A stretch of DNA of 46,940 bases from Alphaproteobacteria bacterium (GTDB lineage: Bacteria; Pseudomonadota; Alphaproteobacteria; UBA828): contig JAJDVB010000151.1 in the NCBI GenBank assembly GCA_022826345.1, positions 1-46,940 on the forward strand. Reading direction: 5' to 3'. The position numbers and the translations under genes are program-made. Position 1 is the stretch's first letter; every line of letters begins with the position of its first letter. The notes under the pieces were generated by a model. The model searched no databases, was not told the origin of the DNA, and saw only the letters and a list, made by a program, of their open reading frames with translations. Positions 33,863 to 41,234 of this stretch are shown here, in pieces.

Positions 33863-34434
33863 AACGGACGCGGCGTCGGCGGAAGGCGCGCAGGCCGAGC
33901 AGGCACATCTCGATCTCGGCGACGGACGCGGATTGGGAGGTGGTTCGCCGGAACGCCGACCGGCGCGGCCTGTCGATCGCGCGCTATCTGCTGGAGCTGG
34001 TGGAACGGGACGGCTCGGATGAGGACAACGGTCCTGCCGTCGCGCTGGCCAAGGACGAGCAGCGGGAGCAGCTGGAGGCGCTGCGGGAGGTTCGCGCGCT
34101 GATGCTGGAGGCGGAGGCGGAGGATGCAGGTCCGCTTGTACGCGACATGCAGGAGCGGATCGCGGTGATGTTCGCGGCCTGGGCGTCCGCGATGGCCGGG
34201 TCGGGCCGCTCGGACGAGCTGCGGCTGGCGCTCGCCTCGGTGCTTGGCGAGGAGCGGGCGCGGATCGCTGCGGCCTCGGTCGTGCCAACCTCGGTTGTGA
34301 CGGCCTCGGTCGTACCGGCCTCGGTTGTGCCGGCCTCGACCGTGGTCTCGACCGAGCCGCCGGCAGCGAAGCAAGAGGTCGCGCCTGAGGCGCGCGAGGG
34401 GAAGACGGACCCCGGCCAGGACAGACTGCTGTGA
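33859..34434 (+). CDS. Ribbon-helix-helix mobilisation protein 3 with repeat tail
   Basis: A 191-residue protein starting at a GTG that overlaps the preceding stop. The N-terminal region (a very basic RTRRRRKARRPSR leader, then HISISATDADWEVVRRNADRRGLSIARYLLELVER) has the same RHH pattern as the two upstream proteins. A helical middle is followed by five pentapeptide units of the ASVVP type (about residues 139-163), encoded by a 15-base tandem repeat, and a charged tail. The final codons fall in the 128-bp direct repeat shared with the next intergenic stretch. Confidence 0.75.
   Translation: MKRTRRRRKARRPSRHISISATDADWEVVRRNADRRGLSIARYLLELVERDGSDEDNGPAVALAKDEQREQLEALREVRALMLEAEAEDAGPLVRDMQERIAVMFAAWASAMAGSGRSDELRLALASVLGEERARIAAASVVPTSVVTASVVPASVVPASTVVSTEPPAAKQEVAPEAREGKTDPGQDRLL
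34273..34347 (+). repeat. Five tandem 15-base repeats inside RHH gene 3
   Basis: Five consecutive 15-base units of the form GCCTCGGTYGTRCCG, in frame, encode ASVVP-like pentapeptides (ASVVP, TSVVT, ASVVP, ASVVP, ASTVV). The units differ at silent as well as replacement positions, so the expansion is not brand new. Repeat length is a multiple of three, keeping the frame. Confidence 0.9.
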
Positions 34435-34521
34435 GGCGCTCACCGTCTCCGCCGCCGGCATGATTGATGTGCGCGAGGCCGGTCGAACGAAGAGAGGGAT
34501 GGCGTGATGGCGGAGCGCGAC
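34394..34521 (+). repeat. Imperfect 128-bp direct repeat, copy 1
   Basis: Aligns without gaps to 34552-34679 (offset 158). By my count 93 of 128 positions agree. It spans the last codons and stop of RHH gene 3, a short spacer with GCCGGCATGA, and a GTG start region encoding MMAERD. Confidence 0.8.
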
Positions 34522-34665
34522 AACAGACGCAAAGGGTCGCGCCACGGACCTGCGAAGGGGAGACGGATTCCCGTCAGAACGGGTTGCCGTAAGGCGCGCG
34601 CCATGTGCGTCGCCGGCATGAACGAGGGGCACGAGGCCGACCGAACGAGGGAACAATTGGCGTGA
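34504..34665 (+). pseudogene. Probable scar of a deleted operon gene (small ORF remains)
   Basis: A GTG/ATG start (MMAERDNRRKGSRHGPAKG...) opens a reading frame of about 53 codons that overlaps the next gene's GTG (GTGA). Direct-repeat alignment shows that its beginning matches the start of the following gene. The stretch at 34560-34592 matches the 3' end of RHH gene 3 in a different frame (GKTDPGQDRLL-stop versus GETDSRQNGLP-stop). The simplest reading is a once-longer paralogous gene that lost its middle, leaving start and end fused out of frame. Whether the remaining short peptide is made is unknown. Confidence 0.55.
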
Positions 34666-34679
34666 CTGCGGAGGGCGAC
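34552..34679 (+). repeat. Imperfect 128-bp direct repeat, copy 2
   Basis: Partner of 34394-34521. It carries an equivalent end-of-gene segment, with TAA in place of TGA at the aligned stop, the same GCCGGCATGA spacer, and the GTG start of the following gene (MTAEGDG). Confidence 0.8.
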
Positions 34680-35348
34680 GGCAAGAGTGCGCGGACGGGC
34701 CAGCCGGACCTCTTGGCGAGCCTGCCGGCGGAGGGTCCGCCCGCTTCGCCGCCGGCCCCCGGTATCGATCCTGCCGTGGTCAAGGAACTGCTCGCCGAGG
34801 TACGGAATCTGCGGGAGCAGGTGGCCGGACTGAAGGAAGCGGTGTCCGCCGACCGGCCTGCGCCGGTGCCCACGGCACTGCCTGAGGCAGCACCTCAGGC
34901 AGCACCTCAGGTGCTGACGCAGGAGGCTCTCGATGCCTGGGGCGACAAGCTCGTGGCCCGCGTCGCCGAGGCTGCACGGGCAGAAGCCGCGTCGGGGGAC
35001 GCCGCCGCGGCGACCGTTGCAGAGCATACCGGCAGGATCGAGGAAGCGGCGGCGAAGGCGGCAGCGGCGGCAGACCGCGTCGATCGGGGTATGGCGACCA
35101 GCGCGGACCGGATCGCGGCCGAGATCGAGGGGGCCGCGGCCAGGATCGAAAAGGGCCTCGCGGCGACGCGCTCCCAGGTCATCGAGCATTCCGGTTCGAT
35201 CCGTGCGCTTCTCTATGGCGTCCTCACGCAAACGGCCGGGCCGAAGTTCGGCCTGAAGACGGTTCTTGTGGGCCTGATCGTCCTGATCTTCGGCATGTTG
35301 ATCGAGAGCCGCATACTCGTCCTCTACAAATGGCTGTGGTCCGGTTGA
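34662..35348 (+). CDS. Coiled-coil protein with C-terminal membrane anchor
   Basis: A 228-residue protein starting at a GTG overlapping the stop of the small upstream frame. After a proline-rich, low-complexity N-terminus, residues about 85-185 are alanine- and charge-rich heptad-like helices (coiled coil). One strong membrane helix lies near the end (VLVGLIVLIFGMLIESRILVLYKWLW). Repeated PEAAPQAAPQ segments occur near residue 65. I recognise no family. Position between RHH proteins and relaxase suggests a mobilisation accessory protein that tethers the relaxosome to the membrane, by inference. Confidence 0.65.
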   Translation: MTAEGDGKSARTGQPDLLASLPAEGPPASPPAPGIDPAVVKELLAEVRNLREQVAGLKEAVSADRPAPVPTALPEAAPQAAPQVLTQEALDAWGDKLVARVAEAARAEAASGDAAAATVAEHTGRIEEAAAKAAAAADRVDRGMATSADRIAAEIEGAAARIEKGLAATRSQVIEHSGSIRALLYGVLTQTAGPKFGLKTVLVGLIVLIFGMLIESRILVLYKWLWSG

Positions 35349-35435
35349 GCCGGCGGCGTCCCGCCTCTCCGCTCCGGCGTCCCGTCTCCCTGCGTCCGCC
35401 GCGCACCGACGCGCCCATGCGTGGGGCCTGAGCCG

Positions 35436-38400
35436 ATGGTCGCCACGGTGGTGGAGCTCCGCTCGTCCGCCATGGCGGTGACCTACTACGAGCGCGACGG
35501 CTACTACGCAAAGAACGATCCCGAGCACCGCCAGGCCAGCTTCTGGTACGGGGACGCGGCGAAGGCGCTGGGGCTCAAGGCCCATGTGCGTCCCTCGCGC
35601 TTCGAATCGGTGCTGTCGGGATACGTGCCGGGGACGGAGCTCCGTCTCGGCAGGATGCGCGAGGGGGAGCACGATCACCGCCCCGGCTGGGACATTACCC
35701 TGTCGGCGCCCAAGTCGGTATCGCTGGAGGCGCTGGTGATGGGCGACCGGCGCGTGATCCGGGCCCATGACGAGGCGGTACGCGCGACGCTGGCGTTCGT
35801 GGAGTCGGACCTCCTTCAGACCCGGGGCTGGGACCCGGCGACCCGGCGCCGTCCCCGGGTGAAGGCGGAGGGCATGGTGGTGGCGGGGTTCCGCCATCTC
35901 GCGAGCCGCGACCAGGACCCGCAGCTGCACACTCACTGCGTGCTGGCCAACATGACGCGCAATGCGTCGGGGGAATGGCGGAGCGTGGAGCCGACGAAGA
36001 TCCGGCGCAGCGAGAAGCTGATCGGGGCGTACTACCGGAACGAGCTCGCGCTGCGTCTTCAGGCTTTGGGTATGGCCGTCTCGCCGACCCTGGTGGGACG
36101 GGTGCCGGGGTTCGAGCTTGCGGGCTACGACCGCGCCTTCCTGGACGCGTTCTCGGGCAGGCGCCGCGAGATTCTTGCGTACCTGGAGCAAAAGGACCTG
36201 TCCTACACGGCGAAGCACACGCAGATGGCGGCGCTTCACACGCGCCGGCGCAAGGAGGACAAGGGCCTCTCGGACCTGGTGCCGGAATGGCGCGAACGGG
36301 CGCGGGCGCTGGGTCTGGTCAGGGAGAAGACGGCCCTCGCGCCGTCCCGGCCGCTCGACCCTGTGACCGGCGAGCGGGTGACAGTGCCGCGTGTGCCCCC
36401 ACCCGACCTGCCGGCCAACGAGATCCGCAGCCTGAAGCGCGCGCCGGCGCTGCCGGCGCTGCCGGAGCAGGCTCGCGACGATGTTGCCGCGTCGGCGGGG
36501 GTGAATCCCACGCCCTCTCGCTCCCCGGCGCCGGCGGAGCTGTCGCAGGAGCCCGAGCGTGGCGTCCTGGAGGCGGTGGCGCGGGCTGTGGCGCACGTTG
36601 CGGAGAGGCGCACCGCGATCCCGGAGGCCGAGATCAGGGCGGTGGCGTTGGGCCATGCGCCGGGGCGCTACACGCTGGCCGAGGTCGACGGGGCGATCGC
36701 ACGGCTGGTGTCTGGCGGCGAGCTGATCGAGGCGGAACGCCGGGGCATGGACCGGGCCTTCGTCACCGACCGGGCGGTGAAGGCCGAACGCCAGGTGCTG
36801 GCGTCGATGCGGGCGGGACGGGACAAGGGAGCGGCGCTGGCCGGCGCGGATGCCGTCGAGGCGCGGCTCAATGTGTCCCGTCTCACCAAGGGCCAGAGGG
36901 AGGCGGTTCGCACGGTGCTGCTGTCGGACGATCTCACGGTCGGCGTGCAGGGCCATGCCGGCAGCGGCAAGACCACCATGCTGAGGGAGATGAAGGCGCT
37001 TCTCGGGGACAGGACGATACAGGGCCTTGCGCCCTCGGCCGCCGCCGCACGAGTTCTGGCCAGGGAAGCGGACATCCCCTCACGGACGCTGCAGCACTTC
37101 CTGACCCGCTTCGACGACCTCTCCGACTCGGCGCGGCTGGCGCGGGGCCGGGAGGAGTACGGGGGCGCGGTGCTGGCGGTGGACGAGGCCTCGATGATCG
37201 ACACCGTGCGCATGGAGGCGCTGCTGCGCATCGCGCGCGATCTGGGCGTGGCGCGTGTCGCGCTGGTGGGCGACACCGCGCAGTTGAGGGGGGTGGATGC
37301 GGGCCAGCCCTTCCGGCTGCTGCAGAAGGCGGGCATGGTGACGGCGACCATGGACGAGGTGCTGCGCCAGCGCGACCCGGCGCTGCGCGCGACGGTCGGC
37401 CTTGCGCGAGAGGGGGAGCCGGGCGCGGCGATCGCGGCGCTGGGAAACCGGGTGCGGGAAGTGCGGCGCGAGGAGCTCGGCATCGAGGCGGGGCGGCGCT
37501 GGCTCGCGCTGGCGCCTGAGCAGCGGGCGGACACCCTGATTCTTGCCCCCACGCACGCGATCCGCCGGCAGGCGAACGAGGCGGTGCGCGAGGGCCTCGC
37601 GGAGGAAGGCGTCCTGAGGGGCCGCACGCTCGCCGTCGACCGCCTGGTAAACCGGCGTCTCACCCGTGCGCTGGCTTCCGACATCCGCAGCTACGAGCCC
37701 GGCGACACTATAGTGTTCCACCGCGACGTCTTCGGCTGCCGCGCGAACGACGTCTGCACCGTCATGGGCCACGACGGCGGCAGGGTCGTTCTGGCCCATG
37801 CGGACGGCGAGGAGCACCGGTTCCGGCCCTCGGGCAATGCGGCGCGCTATCTGGGCCTCTACGACACCGAGCGGATCGAGCTGCGCGAGGGCGACCGGAT
37901 CCGCTGGACGCGCAACCGCAAGGCTCCGCCCGCCCGCGGCAGGCATCCCCAGGCACCGGACCTGGTCAATGGCGGCGAGGCGAAGATCGTGGAGATCGGC
38001 TACGAGCGGGTGCGCTTCCGCGAGGGCGGCCGGGAGTTCGGCCTCTCGCTTACCGACCCACAGCTGCGCCATCTCGATCATGCGTACTGCTCCACCGTGC
38101 ATTCTGCGCAGGGCCGGACGGCGCGGGCGGCGATCGCGGTGCTGGACGCAGGCGGCTGGGTCGACCGCGAGCTGTTCCATGTCGAGCTCAGCCGGGTCTC
38201 GGAAGAGTTCCTGCTGCTGACCGACGACCGCGACGCGCTCATCGAGAGCATGGCATACGACCGGAGCGAGGACGGGGCGCTGGAGTCTCTGGGGATCGAC
38301 CTGTCCGAGACCCCGGCCGTAGACCCCGAGGTGTTCGCGGCGCTGGCGGCAGACTGGCGGGCGCTTCTGCGGGAGGGCGATGCGACGAACACCGTTCCGT

Positions 38401-40298
38401 TCTTCCTTCCCGGCTACCGGGACACGATGGCCCAGGCTGCGGCGCTGGCGCAGATCGAGGACCTGCCGGCGGACATGCGCCGCCTCACCGACACCATGCT
38501 GGCGAAACACGAGGAGCATCTTGCGCATGACCGGGAAGTGCAGGGCCTCGTCGAGGGCATCCGCGACCATTGGCGGCGCTGGCCGGAGCTGGGCTGGGCG
38601 GCCTCCGCGCGGGAAGTGCCGGTAGAGAAACTTCCCGCACACGCTGCCTGGCGCGAGGAAGGGGCGGCGCTTCTGCAGGCGGGCCGGAGTCTGGTGGAGG
38701 CGGAGGGCGGGGCGGCCCACCGCGTGGCGGTACACCATGAGGTGGTACACCGCCAGGTGGTACACCGCCAGGTGGCACACCGCGATGTAGCCCACCACCT
38801 CCATGCCATGCCGGGCGAGCGCGCCGGTCTGGAAGACGCCGTCGTTATGCTTGAACGCACGCGGCTCCTCGACGATGCCGGGCGCTTCGAACGCGCGTGG
38901 CACGCGCTCCGCCAACGGGCGGCGGAGAGCGTCGTCCCGGAGATTTACGCGCCGGGCTACCGGCAGGTAGCGGCGCTTGGCCAAAAGCTCGTGCTCGCCG
39001 ATCAGGGGCTCGATGAGCGCGCGCAGCGCGCGGTGGCGGAATGGCGGGAGATCGGTACGGCGCAGAGGGCGCTGGCGGAAGAGGTGCGCGCCCTGCCCGG
39101 CCGTATCGCGGCGTGGCTGTCAGCGGACCTGCCGCAGGAAGAGCCCGGCGGGCTCGATCCTGACCATCCCGCGCGGCAGTCCTGGCGCGGGGAAGGCGCC
39201 AGGCTGCAAGCCATGGCCGGGGACATGGTGCGCCCCGAAGACGCCCACGCGCCCTACCTGGACGCCGAGCCTGGCAGTCGCGAGGCTGTCCGGCAAGCGG
39301 GTGAGGAGGTCGCCGACGCGCTGCGGAAAGACGGCTACCGGACATTCGGGTGGCTGACGAAGGAGGTGAACCGGCAGGCACGTGAAACCCGGACCGAGGC
39401 GTTCCATGTGCCGCGCTATGGCGAGATGGTCGCACAGGCGGAGGCGCTCTCCGCGCAGGCGGCGCTGCCGGCGCGGACGCAGGAAGCTGTCGCCTCATGG
39501 CTCGTCTATCACGCCAGGAGCGAACCGGTCTGCCGGCAGATCCGGGAATGGCCCATGCGTATGGAGGCGCTGACGGCGGACTGCCCCGAGCGTCCCGCGA
39601 CGCTTGACGCCCTGACCGAGTGGCGGCAGCGGGCGGAGCCCCTGCTCGCCGAGGCCCGCGCGATGCTGGCGAACGATGCCCCCTACGGAAGCCATCTGGC
39701 CGCCATGCCGGGCGAGCGCGGGGCGCTGGTCGAGGGAACGAATCGCCTCGACCGCGAACTGATTGAGGTCGAGGCGCGGGAGACGGTCGTGCTGTATTCC
39801 GTCGTGCAGAAGTGGGCGGAGAAGACGGGCGGGATCGGCTACGACAGCCGCGCCTATGCCGCGCTGATGGAGCGCGCGCGCTCCCTCGATGCCAGGCCGC
39901 ATCTGCCGGAGGGTCTGCGCGGCACGGTCGACGGCCTTCTCGCCAGGGACGAACTCTGGGCGCTCAACCGGGATCGGGTCCAAGCGTTCCTCGAACGGGC
40001 CGCGGAGTTCGAGCGCGCGCGGAACGCTCTGATGCAGATGGACGTCATGACCAACTCGTTCGAGGAGCGCCGGCAGGCCCGGCGGGACTGCGAGCACAAG
40101 GAGAAGGAGGTTCTCGACGAAGCGGCGGCGCTCAGGAAGGACATGCCGCAACACGAGCTCGCCGCCCATCTGGGCGCCGCCGGCGCAGGCCCGGACGCGG
40201 TCCGTGAGAAAGAAGAGGAGATCCGCAACAGGATCGCCCGGGAACAGGAAAAGCAGGCCGCCCTGCGAATGAGCAAGGACCGGGGAATGTCGATGTAG
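35436..40298 (+). CDS. MobF-family relaxase-helicase (TrwC/TraI type)
   Basis: A 1,620-residue conjugative relaxase that nicks oriT and unwinds DNA. Start ATG 35436 puts tyrosine pairs at 17/18 and 23/24 (TYYERDGYY), as in TrwC/TraI. The metal-binding histidines are His154, 165 and 167 (DPQLHTHCVLAN), with the 11- and 2-residue spacing of TraI. A RecD-like helicase follows: Walker A GHAGSGKTT (about 507-515), Walker B VLAVDEAS (about 580), LVGDTAQLRG and the C-terminal YCSTVHSAQGRT (about 884-895). Residues about 960-1620 form a long helical extension with repeated modules ('...PGYR..A...A..L', 'AMPGERxxLxxx') and a five-unit HRQVV pentapeptide repeat. It ends the mobilisation operon; no coupling protein is visible. 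Confidence 0.95.
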   Translation: MVATVVELRSSAMAVTYYERDGYYAKNDPEHRQASFWYGDAAKALGLKAHVRPSRFESVLSGYVPGTELRLGRMREGEHDHRPGWDITLSAPKSVSLEALVMGDRRVIRAHDEAVRATLAFVESDLLQTRGWDPATRRRPRVKAEGMVVAGFRHLASRDQDPQLHTHCVLANMTRNASGEWRSVEPTKIRRSEKLIGAYYRNELALRLQALGMAVSPTLVGRVPGFELAGYDRAFLDAFSGRRREILAYLEQKDLSYTAKHTQMAALHTRRRKEDKGLSDLVPEWRERARALGLVREKTALAPSRPLDPVTGERVTVPRVPPPDLPANEIRSLKRAPALPALPEQARDDVAASAGVNPTPSRSPAPAELSQEPERGVLEAVARAVAHVAERRTAIPEAEIRAVALGHAPGRYTLAEVDGAIARLVSGGELIEAERRGMDRAFVTDRAVKAERQVLASMRAGRDKGAALAGADAVEARLNVSRLTKGQREAVRTVLLSDDLTVGVQGHAGSGKTTMLREMKALLGDRTIQGLAPSAAAARVLAREADIPSRTLQHFLTRFDDLSDSARLARGREEYGGAVLAVDEASMIDTVRMEALLRIARDLGVARVALVGDTAQLRGVDAGQPFRLLQKAGMVTATMDEVLRQRDPALRATVGLAREGEPGAAIAALGNRVREVRREELGIEAGRRWLALAPEQRADTLILAPTHAIRRQANEAVREGLAEEGVLRGRTLAVDRLVNRRLTRALASDIRSYEPGDTIVFHRDVFGCRANDVCTVMGHDGGRVVLAHADGEEHRFRPSGNAARYLGLYDTERIELREGDRIRWTRNRKAPPARGRHPQAPDLVNGGEAKIVEIGYERVRFREGGREFGLSLTDPQLRHLDHAYCSTVHSAQGRTARAAIAVLDAGGWVDRELFHVELSRVSEEFLLLTDDRDALIESMAYDRSEDGALESLGIDLSETPAVDPEVFAALAADWRALLREGDATNTVPFFLPGYRDTMAQAAALAQIEDLPADMRRLTDTMLAKHEEHLAHDREVQGLVEGIRDHWRRWPELGWAASAREVPVEKLPAHAAWREEGAALLQAGRSLVEAEGGAAHRVAVHHEVVHRQVVHRQVAHRDVAHHLHAMPGERAGLEDAVVMLERTRLLDDAGRFERAWHALRQRAAESVVPEIYAPGYRQVAALGQKLVLADQGLDERAQRAVAEWREIGTAQRALAEEVRALPGRIAAWLSADLPQEEPGGLDPDHPARQSWRGEGARLQAMAGDMVRPEDAHAPYLDAEPGSREAVRQAGEEVADALRKDGYRTFGWLTKEVNRQARETRTEAFHVPRYGEMVAQAEALSAQAALPARTQEAVASWLVYHARSEPVCRQIREWPMRMEALTADCPERPATLDALTEWRQRAEPLLAEARAMLANDAPYGSHLAAMPGERGALVEGTNRLDRELIEVEARETVVLYSVVQKWAEKTGGIGYDSRAYAALMERARSLDARPHLPEGLRGTVDGLLARDELWALNRDRVQAFLERAAEFERARNALMQMDVMTNSFEERRQARRDCEHKEKEVLDEAAALRKDMPQHELAAHLGAAGAGPDAVREKEEEIRNRIAREQEKQAALRMSKDRGMSM
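38718..38792 (+). repeat. Five tandem 15-base repeats inside the relaxase gene
   Basis: Five in-frame units of 15 bases (consensus CACCGCCAGGTGGTA) encode HRVAV, HHEVV, HRQVV, HRQVA and HRDVA, starting at about residue 1095. The size and copy number equal those of the repeat in RHH gene 3. The resulting histidine every fifth residue is unusual for a helical linker. Confidence 0.92.
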
Positions 40299-40575
40299 GC
40301 ATGAACCGCCGCAGACGTGGCACGCCGTAAACGTGAAACGCCGCAGGCGCAGACCGCCGCGTCCGTGCACACCGCCGGCGCCTCGGGATTGGTTCCGGCC
40401 TCGCCGCTGCCTCGGGCGCTCAAGTCCAATTCGTGATGCCGTTCGTCACCGGCACGTCGTCGGTGACCAGCACGTACTCGGGCGCGAGGCAAGGCCCCCG
40501 AACGCAAGGTTGGCTGCCAGTTCGGCCTCGGACTCCCAACAGATGCTTCGCCGATCTCGATGACCACGACGCGAC
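40299..40575. other. Gene-poor spacer between relaxase and IS remnant, with degenerate short repeats
   Basis: No intact gene. From about 40303 to 40386 there are roughly five degenerate units of 16-17 bases built on CCGCCGnAnRCGTG (for example ACCGCCGCAGACGTG, CACGCCGTAAACGTGA, AACGCCGCAGGCGCAG). The rest holds a possible broken minus-strand ORF (separate entry) ending at the IS junction at 40576. Confidence 0.6.
40420..40567 (-). pseudogene. Possible degraded gene fragment
   Basis: On the minus strand three frames join into a protein-like string: MVIEIGEASVGS from 40567, then EAELAANLAFGG, then APEYVLVTDDVPVTNGITNWT before a stop at 40420. The last part reads like a natural C-terminus. At least two frame changes are needed. 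I do not recognise the family; it may be a decayed small gene left beside the IS. Low confidence. Confidence 0.3.
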
Positions 40576-40842
40576 GCGGCCCACCCGTTGATCGCCGTGC
40601 TGGCCTACTACGCCGTGCATCTGATCCGCACCCGGCTGGCCGCGCGGGGCATCCACAAGTGCTGGGCGTCGATCCGCGAGAGCATGCGGACCTGGGTGCG
40701 CACCACGCGCCTGCGCCGGACCGACGGCACGTTGATCGTCAACCGCCAGGACACGCGCCCGGCCGCCGAGGTTGCCGACATTTCCTCGGCGGGGGGCGTG
40801 GACCCCGCCATCCACCGCACGAGGACCCGTCTGATGAGCTGA
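40576..40842 (+). pseudogene. Transposase C-terminal fragment (IS4/IS1634-like DDE)
   Basis: About 88 codons of a transposase C-terminus (AAHPLIAVLAYYAVHLIRTRLAARGIHKCWASIRESMRTW...RRTDGTLIVNRQDTRPAAEV...). The AVLAYHAVHLIRxRL helix and the following region occur at the end of IS1634-type DDE transposases. The N-terminal catalytic part is missing. In the second copy at the right edge of the window the same tract is preceded by SELGLRPIWHQLDRRIAAHL, the usual context of the family. Non-functional here. Confidence 0.82.
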
Positions 40843-40946
40843 CAGAATCTCACAGAATGTGGGGCCATGTTGGAATCGACCGAGAAAAACATAGCCTTGA
40901 ATCAAACCGATAGGGAATACAGACAGCGGAAAAGTACCAACTTGGG
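40576..40946 (+). mobile_element. IS remnant A (3' end of a transposase IS, plus orientation)
   Basis: Aligns with the reverse complement of 46518-46891, through the transposase C-terminus and about 100 bases of 3' flank to a shared end ...CCAACTTGGG at 40946. Beyond that base the two copies differ, which defines the IS boundary. The left side is cut at 40576, where similarity stops. The copies differ by substitutions and a 3-base gap, so neither is a fresh insertion. Confidence 0.85.
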
Positions 40947-41234
40947 ATAGGTTGGCACGGTGCCGGTCTTTCCTCCGCTCGAAATCGCTCCGGTTGGCGA
41001 AGCGGTCCCACTCGATTGCGCCTTCCGCAGCGCCGCCCTCGCGCCGATTTTCGCGACGTGGCAATCGCGGCAGCGGCAGAGCGTCGTCTGACCGTTGTCG
41101 GGATGGTGCTCGCCACCGGCGTCGAGCGGCACGATATGATCCGTCTCAAGCCGCGCGCTTGCCGCACTGATAGCCGTCGCGTTCCAGCACGGCCTGCCGG
41201 AACAGCGCTTGTCGGCGGCGTGGCGCCGGCTCAT
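40947..41234 (-). pseudogene. HNH endonuclease, frameshifted
   Basis: The ATG at 41234 overlaps the terminase stop codon (ATGA), so this gene was coupled to terminase, as phage HNH genes commonly are. In the start frame it reads MSRRHAADKR, then the homologous sequence jumps frame (LFRQAVLERDGYQCGKRAA), then returns (RLETDHIVPLDAGGEHHPDNGQT...CRDCHVAKI). The HNH core (DHIVP, the N of HPDNGQ, and DCH) is recognisable, but at least two frameshifts break it, and GQTTLCRCRDCH looks expanded against the usual GQTLCRDCH. The open frame runs into the IS remnant. Family HNH proteins assist DNA packaging. Confidence 0.7.

Noticed and set aside
34440..36956. An 838-codon minus-strand frame over the mobilisation operon
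   Set aside because: Antisense to the RHH, coiled-coil and relaxase genes; composition is arginine-rich without domains.
38718..38792. CRISPR-like array
   Set aside because: Five contiguous 15-base units without spacers, in frame in a gene; this is a coding tandem repeat.
37080..38984. A 634-codon minus-strand frame inside the relaxase
   Set aside because: Shadow of the relaxase-helicase; no motif and no ribosome-binding site.
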